A stretch of 16,362 bases of DNA from Spirochaetota bacterium (GTDB lineage Bacteria > Spirochaetota > Spirochaetia > Treponematales > Treponemataceae): contig JAEWMY010000060.1 in NCBI GenBank assembly GCA_023393015.1, positions 1-16,362 on the forward strand, written 5' to 3'. Of the stretch, positions 12,757 through 16,362 are shown piece by piece. Position 1 is the first letter of the stretch. Each line of letters begins with the position of its first letter. The notes beneath the pieces were generated by a model that had not been told where the DNA came from, made no database searches, and saw only the letters and a program-made list of their open reading frames with translations. A program made the translations under genes and the position numbers.

Positions 12757-14586
12757 CTATTCCACCGTCACGCTTTTCGCGAGGTTCCTCGGCTTGTCGG
12801 GGTCAATGCCCCGTTGCACGGAGCAATAGTAGGCGTAGAGTTGGCTCGGTATCACCGAGAGTATCGGGGTGATCTCGTCCGGGGCGGGAGGGACGCGGAA
12901 TATCCCGTCCGCCGTCCCGTCGAAATAGGTCTCGCCCTCGAACGTAATCACGAGTACCGTCGCGCCGCGGGCCTTCACTTCCTTTATGTTCGAGTCCATC
13001 TTGTCGAAGAGCGCCCGCTGGGTGCATATGGCGACGACGAGCGTCGCGTCGTCCACGAGGGCGATCGGCCCGTGCTTGAGCTCGCCGGCCGCGAAGGCTT
13101 CCGAGTGGGTGTAGCTGATTTCCTTGAGCTTGAGGGCGCTTTCGAGGCTGATCGCGTAGTCGAAGAGCCGCCCCATGAAGAAGGCCTTCGTCTTGTTGAA
13201 GCTCAGGCTCGCGAAGCGCTGGATGTCGCTCTTGTTGGAGAGTATGCGTTCCGCCTGGCCGGGTATCGCCTCGAGGGCATCGACGTACCGCGCGAGCTCG
13301 CCCGCGTCTACGGTTTTTCTCAGGTATCCGAACTGGAGGGCGATGAGATACACGCACATGAGCTGGGTCGTGAAGGCCTTGGTCGACGCGACCGCGATCT
13401 CCGGCCCCGCCCACGTGTACATGACGAGGTCGGCCTCGCGCGCGAGGGTCGAGCCGACCACGTTCGTTATCGCGATGATCCGCGCGCCGCCCTTCTTGGC
13501 CATGCGCATCGCCGCGAGCGTGTCCGCGGTCTCGCCCGACTGGCTGATGATGATGAAGATGTCCTTCGGGTCGAACAGGGGCGAGCGGTAGCGGTATTCG
13601 CTCGCGATGTCGACGTCGGTCGGGATTCGGGCGAACCGCTCGAACGCGTACTTGCCGACGACGCCCGCGTGCCAGGCCGTTCCGCACGCCGTGATCATGA
13701 CGCGTCCCGCCTCGGCCCAGGAGGCGTCGAAGCCTATCTCGTCGAGGTTGATCGTCTTCGATCCGTTCGACGCGATGCGCGCGCGCAGGGTGTCCGCGAG
13801 GGCCTTCGGCTGTTCGTGTATCTCCTTGAGCATGAAGTGCTCGTAGCCGCCCTTCTCGGCGGCGGCGACGTCCCACTCCACGCGGCTGAGCTCCTTCGCG
13901 ACCGGCGCGCCGTCCTCGTCGAGGAAATCGACGCGGTCGCGGTACAGGACGGCGATCTCGCGGTCCCGGAGGTAGTAGACGTCGCGGGTGTATTCGAGCA
14001 GGGCGGGGACGTCGGAGGCGACGATGTTCTCGCCCTTCCCGGCGCCGACGACGAGCGGGGAGTCCTTCCTGACCGCCACGATTCGCCCGGGCTCGGACTC
14101 GCAGATCACCGCGAGGGCGTACGAGCCTTCGAGCCGCTTGAGCGTCTCGAGGACGGCCTCGACGATGTCGCCGTTGTAATGGAAATCGATGAGGTGGGCG
14201 ATCACCTCCGTGTCGGTCTGGCTGCGGAACGACACTCCGTGCGTGGCGAGCCAGGACTTGAGCTTCGCGTGGTTTTCGATGATCCCGTTGTGCACGACGG
14301 CTATCTTGCCCGCGACGTCCGTATGCGGATGCGAGTTCGCGTCGCTCGGTTCCCCGTGCGTGGCCCAGCGGGTGTGTCCGATCCCCATGGATCCCCGTAT
14401 GATCTCGGTAGCTATCAGCCGCTCGAGGAATTTCAGGGCGCCCTTGGCCTTTCTGACGACGAGGGATCCCTCCGACAGCACGGCTATCCCGGCGGAATCG
14501 TATCCGCGATACTCCAGTTTCTTGAGAGCGTTGATCAAAATTGGGGTGGCTTCTTTGTCACCGACGTAACCGACAATTCCGCACAT
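12757..14586 (-). CDS. glmS: Glutamine-fructose-6-phosphate aminotransferase (isomerising)
   Basis: Makes glucosamine-6-phosphate from fructose-6-phosphate and glutamine, the entry to UDP-GlcNAc for peptidoglycan and other envelope glycans. It is 609 residues, normal for the family. The N-terminal amidotransferase domain (about 2-220) begins MCGIVGYVG, where C2 is the nucleophile after Met removal, and has YRGYDSAG and GHTRWATHG. Two SIS sugar-isomerase domains follow (about 290-430 and 460-600), with SQSGETADTLAA and ELKHGPIAL. The C-terminus AKSVTVE is the conserved ending. The start has GAGG about 6 nt upstream and lies 26 bp after the stop of the YihY-like gene, so it is probably the second gene of that unit. 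The gap is far too short for a glmS ribozyme. Confidence 0.98.
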   Translation of the reverse strand: MCGIVGYVGDKEATPILINALKKLEYRGYDSAGIAVLSEGSLVVRKAKGALKFLERLIATEIIRGSMGIGHTRWATHGEPSDANSHPHTDVAGKIAVVHNGIIENHAKLKSWLATHGVSFRSQTDTEVIAHLIDFHYNGDIVEAVLETLKRLEGSYALAVICESEPGRIVAVRKDSPLVVGAGKGENIVASDVPALLEYTRDVYYLRDREIAVLYRDRVDFLDEDGAPVAKELSRVEWDVAAAEKGGYEHFMLKEIHEQPKALADTLRARIASNGSKTINLDEIGFDASWAEAGRVMITACGTAWHAGVVGKYAFERFARIPTDVDIASEYRYRSPLFDPKDIFIIISQSGETADTLAAMRMAKKGGARIIAITNVVGSTLAREADLVMYTWAGPEIAVASTKAFTTQLMCVYLIALQFGYLRKTVDAGELARYVDALEAIPGQAERILSNKSDIQRFASLSFNKTKAFFMGRLFDYAISLESALKLKEISYTHSEAFAAGELKHGPIALVDDATLVVAICTQRALFDKMDSNIKEVKARGATVLVITFEGETYFDGTADGIFRVPPAPDEITPILSVIPSQLYAYYCSVQRGIDPDKPRNLAKSVTVE

Positions 14587-14612
14587 AGGTACCTCGTTGC
14601 GTCTTCAGGCTA

Positions 14613-15914
14613 TCACATTTCGCGTTCCGAGGGAACGGTCGCGCCGTGCGTTTCCCTGACGTAGTCCGTGACCATTCCGAGCGTCTTGCGGGAGATCGCC
14701 CCGTCCACCTCTATCGCCTCGCGAAGCAGTCGTCCGGGAAGCTTCAGTATCAGGACGGGCGAGGCGGCGACGGCGGTCGACGTTCGCCGTCCCCCGATGA
14801 GCCCGGAGAGGTCGCCGAAGACCTCCCCGGCCGAAAGGAATCGCGTCCTTTCGTTCTCCCCGTCCGGCGACGGGGCCGTGATCCTGACGGAGCCCCGCCA
14901 GACGTAGTAAAAATCGGTGGAATCCTCTCCGAGCGCGTATACCGTTTCCCCCTCGGCGAATTTGACGGCGTACGTACGGTACAGCAGGGCGGGGCGCGCG
15001 AACAGCCGCCGCTCCAGTTTCCGGAAGGGGTCGCGCTCGTTCCGGCCCGGAAGGCGGTAAATCCGCGAGACGAGAAAGCTCTCGAAAAACTGCATCACGT
15101 ACTGGAATTGCGCGAAAAAAAGGAAGAGGAGGAAGAAGACGAATACCTCGAGGAGGATGACGATGACGTTGCTCAGGAATCCGTACACGAGGTTATAGCG
15201 CGTCATGTTCACGAAGCTCCGGAAGACGGCCTGCACGGCGGCGAAGCTCACGGCGCACGCCGACGCGGCTAGGAGGCTCGTCTTCCAGGTCGGGCGTTCC
15301 CTCGGTGTGAAAAAGTAGACCAGGAACAGGAAGGCGACGATGATGCCGAGCGGCACGAAGCGGAAGAGGTTGCGAACGAGGCCGTAGATGACCGGACCGA
15401 GGAGCGAGCGCGCGAACATCGTGCGGAATACCGCGTTACCCGCGATGAGGAAGATCGCCATGCTCACGACGAGGATGACGAGGATGATCTCTCCGGAGAT
15501 GACGATGAGCGTTTCCTTGATCGGCTTTTGCCTGCCGCGCTTGCGGTATATCGCGCTCATCCCCTGCTGGAAGGAGGTAAAGAACCTCCGTGCCATCCAG
15601 AAGATCGAAAGACCGAGGATTATCTCGAATACGCCCACCGACCTGACGGAGGTGATCGAGGAGACGAGGCGGTCGAAGTCCTCGGAGGGCAGTATGCCGG
15701 AGTACTTTCCGAAGAGGTCGCGGATGCGTTCGGGCGCGGTGTGGAGGACGCGCACGAGTATGGCGAGCACCATGAGGGCCGTCGGCAGGGCCGAAAGGAG
15801 AAATCCGTACGCGCCGGCCGAGGCGTAGATGAGCAGGTCGTTTTCTAGAAAGGTGATCCAGGTGATGAACAGCCGCTGGGCCGTCTCGGTCAGCCAGAGT
15901 TGTTTACGACGCAT
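14613..15914 (-). CDS. YihY/BrkB-family membrane protein fused to a cyclic-nucleotide-binding domain
   Basis: A 433-residue inner-membrane protein. Residues about 20-280 are a YihY/BrkB-type domain with about six membrane segments (near 29-56, 94-108, 137-159, 183-202, 213-231, 247-270), including the basic cytoplasmic stretch YRKRGRQKPIKETL (123-136). The family is linked to envelope integrity; its mechanism is unclear. Residues about 312-415 form a CAP/CRP-like cyclic-nucleotide-binding domain, with FAEGETVYALGEDSTDFYYVWRG in the beta-roll (319-341) and a phosphate-binding cassette FGDLSGLIGGRRTSTAV (366-382). The canonical Glu is Asp (D368), so binding is uncertain. The start is ATG 15914, directly after a -10 element; the frame continues to 16094 but crosses the promoter and the dapA start. 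Glm precursor supply downstream suggests an envelope role. Confidence 0.88.
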   Translation of the reverse strand: MRRKQLWLTETAQRLFITWITFLENDLLIYASAGAYGFLLSALPTALMVLAILVRVLHTAPERIRDLFGKYSGILPSEDFDRLVSSITSVRSVGVFEIILGLSIFWMARRFFTSFQQGMSAIYRKRGRQKPIKETLIVISGEIILVILVVSMAIFLIAGNAVFRTMFARSLLGPVIYGLVRNLFRFVPLGIIVAFLFLVYFFTPRERPTWKTSLLAASACAVSFAAVQAVFRSFVNMTRYNLVYGFLSNVIVILLEVFVFFLLFLFFAQFQYVMQFFESFLVSRIYRLPGRNERDPFRKLERRLFARPALLYRTYAVKFAEGETVYALGEDSTDFYYVWRGSVRITAPSPDGENERTRFLSAGEVFGDLSGLIGGRRTSTAVAASPVLILKLPGRLLREAIEVDGAISRKTLGMVTDYVRETHGATVPSEREM

Positions 15915-15922
15915 GGTAGTGC

Positions 15923-15928
15923 AGTATA
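15923..15928 (-). promoter_or_regulatory. -10 element (TATACT) for the YihY-like gene, near-leaderless
   Basis: The minus strand reads GGTATACTGC, with TATACT at 15923-15928. Eight bases (GCACTACC) separate it from the ATG at 15914, giving a leader of about 0-3 nt. There is no SD and no clear -35. Confidence 0.55.
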
Positions 15929-15967
15929 CCCGATTTTGCGCGCTCCGGGGTAAAAAAACGGCGGTAT

Positions 15968-15983
15968 AGGCCCGTAAGGGCTT
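15968..15983. other. Short hairpin with GTAA loop upstream of dapA
   Basis: GCCC (15970-15973), GTAA, GGGC (15978-15981) form a perfect four-base-pair stem with a GNRA-type loop, extended by a G-T wobble and an A-T pair. It overlaps the start of the dapA -35 region. It is too small to be a riboswitch and has no U-tract, so its meaning is unclear. Confidence 0.3.
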
Positions 15984-16019
15984 GAAATCGTGCATAAATA
16001 TGTAATAATCTAGTATAAA
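15982..16019 (+). promoter_or_regulatory. AT-rich promoter region of dapA
   Basis: This stretch is strikingly AT-rich compared with its surroundings. TTGAAA (15982-15987) could be a -35, with TAATAA (16003-16008) as -10 at a 15-nt spacing. Alternatively TATAAA (16014-16019) is the -10 with no good -35. Either gives a leader of some 30-45 nt carrying a strong SD. Confidence 0.45.
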
Positions 16020-16056
16020 GTTACAGACTTCTGTACGACATTTTCCAGGAGGCGCT

Positions 16057-16362
16057 ATGGCACAGCTGCGCGGAGCCTTTACCGCACTGATCACCCCGAT
16101 GAATCCCGACGAGTCGATCGACTTCGAGGGGTATCGGAAGCTCGTACGGTTTCAGCTCGAAAGCGGTATCTCGGGGTTGGTTCCGCTCGGAACCACCGGC
16201 GAAACGCCGACTCTCGACGAGTCCGAGGAAGAACGATTGATCGACATCGCGATGGCCGAGGCAAAGGGCAAGGTCCCGGTCATTCTCGGAGCGGGGAGCA
16301 ATTGCACCCGCGATGCCGTCAAGTACGTCAAACGCGCCAAGGACAAGGGGGCAGACTACGCG
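16057..16362 (+). CDS. dapA: 4-hydroxy-tetrahydrodipicolinate synthase, N-terminal 102 residues (cut by window edge)
   Basis: Condenses pyruvate with aspartate semialdehyde, the first committed step to diaminopimelate and lysine. The visible part shows the family N-terminus: LRGAFTALITPM (4-15), then LVPLGTTGETPTL (41-53), which holds the active-site GTTGE, and VPVILGAGSN (73-82) of the TIM barrel. The catalytic Lys (about 160) lies beyond the window. The start is certain: AGGAGG (16047-16052) lies 4 nt before ATG. Unlike other unit-starting genes here it has a proper leader and a strong SD. Confidence 0.96.
   Translation, partial: MAQLRGAFTALITPMNPDESIDFEGYRKLVRFQLESGISGLVPLGTTGETPTLDESEEERLIDIAMAEAKGKVPVILGAGSNCTRDAVKYVKRAKDKGADYA

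Noticed and set aside
14587..14612. glmS ribozyme or other riboswitch ahead of glmS
   Set aside because: Only 26 bp lie between the genes, with an ordinary SD; no room for the ribozyme.
12814..14664. 616-residue open frame opposite glmS
   Set aside because: It lies antisense to a full, well-conserved GlmS and its composition is that of a frame shadow.
15915..16056. Lysine riboswitch upstream of dapA
   Set aside because: The AT-rich promoter leaves a leader of roughly 30-45 nt, far shorter than a lysine riboswitch.
15915..16094. Extension of the YihY-like frame to 16094
   Set aside because: It overlaps the dapA start and both promoters.
1..16362. CRISPR array, tRNA, rRNA, insertion sequence or prophage
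   Set aside because: No regular direct repeats with spacers, no cloverleaf or rRNA sequence, and no transposase or integrase motif was seen on either strand.

Overview
The window comes from a GC-rich bacterium with a double membrane. It has an outer-membrane TonB-dependent receptor, exported proteins and an ECF sigma/anti-sigma pair. My best guess at lineage is a high-GC spirochaete (Treponemataceae/Spirochaetales-like). The reasons are surface repeats of a kind I associate with Leptospira LA_2272-type proteins, membrane-anchored LuxR-type regulators in multiple copies, and a YihY protein fused to a cyclic-nucleotide-binding domain. This rests on recognition, not on a search. I see no rRNA, tRNA, insertion sequence, phage gene or CRISPR array. 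Coding density is very high.

Region A (1-4889, minus strand) is a compact signalling and envelope cluster, in transcription order: an ECF sigma factor, an ActD-like putative anti-sigma protein (one membrane segment, exported C-terminal domain; ATGA overlap with the sigma gene), an exported caspase-family protein whose C-terminal half carries GFLNV-type surface repeats, and a TonB-dependent receptor cut by the window edge. Region B (5021-8579, minus) has guaA first, then a Gfo/Idh/MocA oxidoreductase and a DUF2141 exported protein. Spacing is 4 and 21 bp and each downstream gene has its own Shine-Dalgarno (SD) sequence. GuaA is the long, eukaryote-like form.

Region C (8669-11465) begins divergently from guaA with an exported START/SRPBCC-like protein, probably ended by an intrinsic terminator. 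Two membrane-anchored LuxR-type regulators follow, transcribed towards each other, with coding regions overlapping by 71 bp. Region D (11568-12755, plus) is a DHH/DHHA1 phosphoesterase, divergent from the second regulator and converging on glmS with one base between the stop codons. Region E (12757-15914, minus) is a two-gene unit: a YihY/BrkB membrane protein with a C-terminal cyclic-nucleotide-binding domain, then glmS. Region F (16057 onward, plus) is the start of dapA with its own AT-rich promoter. GlmS (amino-sugar supply) and DapA (diaminopimelate supply) both feed peptidoglycan precursors.

The most striking signals are these. (1) Five genes that begin transcription units (guaA, 8669, the second LuxR gene, the DHH gene, the YihY gene) have a sigma70-type -10 hexamer (TATACT, TACACT or TACGAT) only 5-8 nt before the ATG and no SD. 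Genes inside operons nearly all have an SD. This points to leaderless or nearly leaderless transcripts. (2) The sigma / ActD-like / caspase / TonB-receptor cluster looks like a self-contained envelope-signalling or proteolytic system. (3) Two overlapping, convergent LuxR-type paralogues may be mutually antagonistic.
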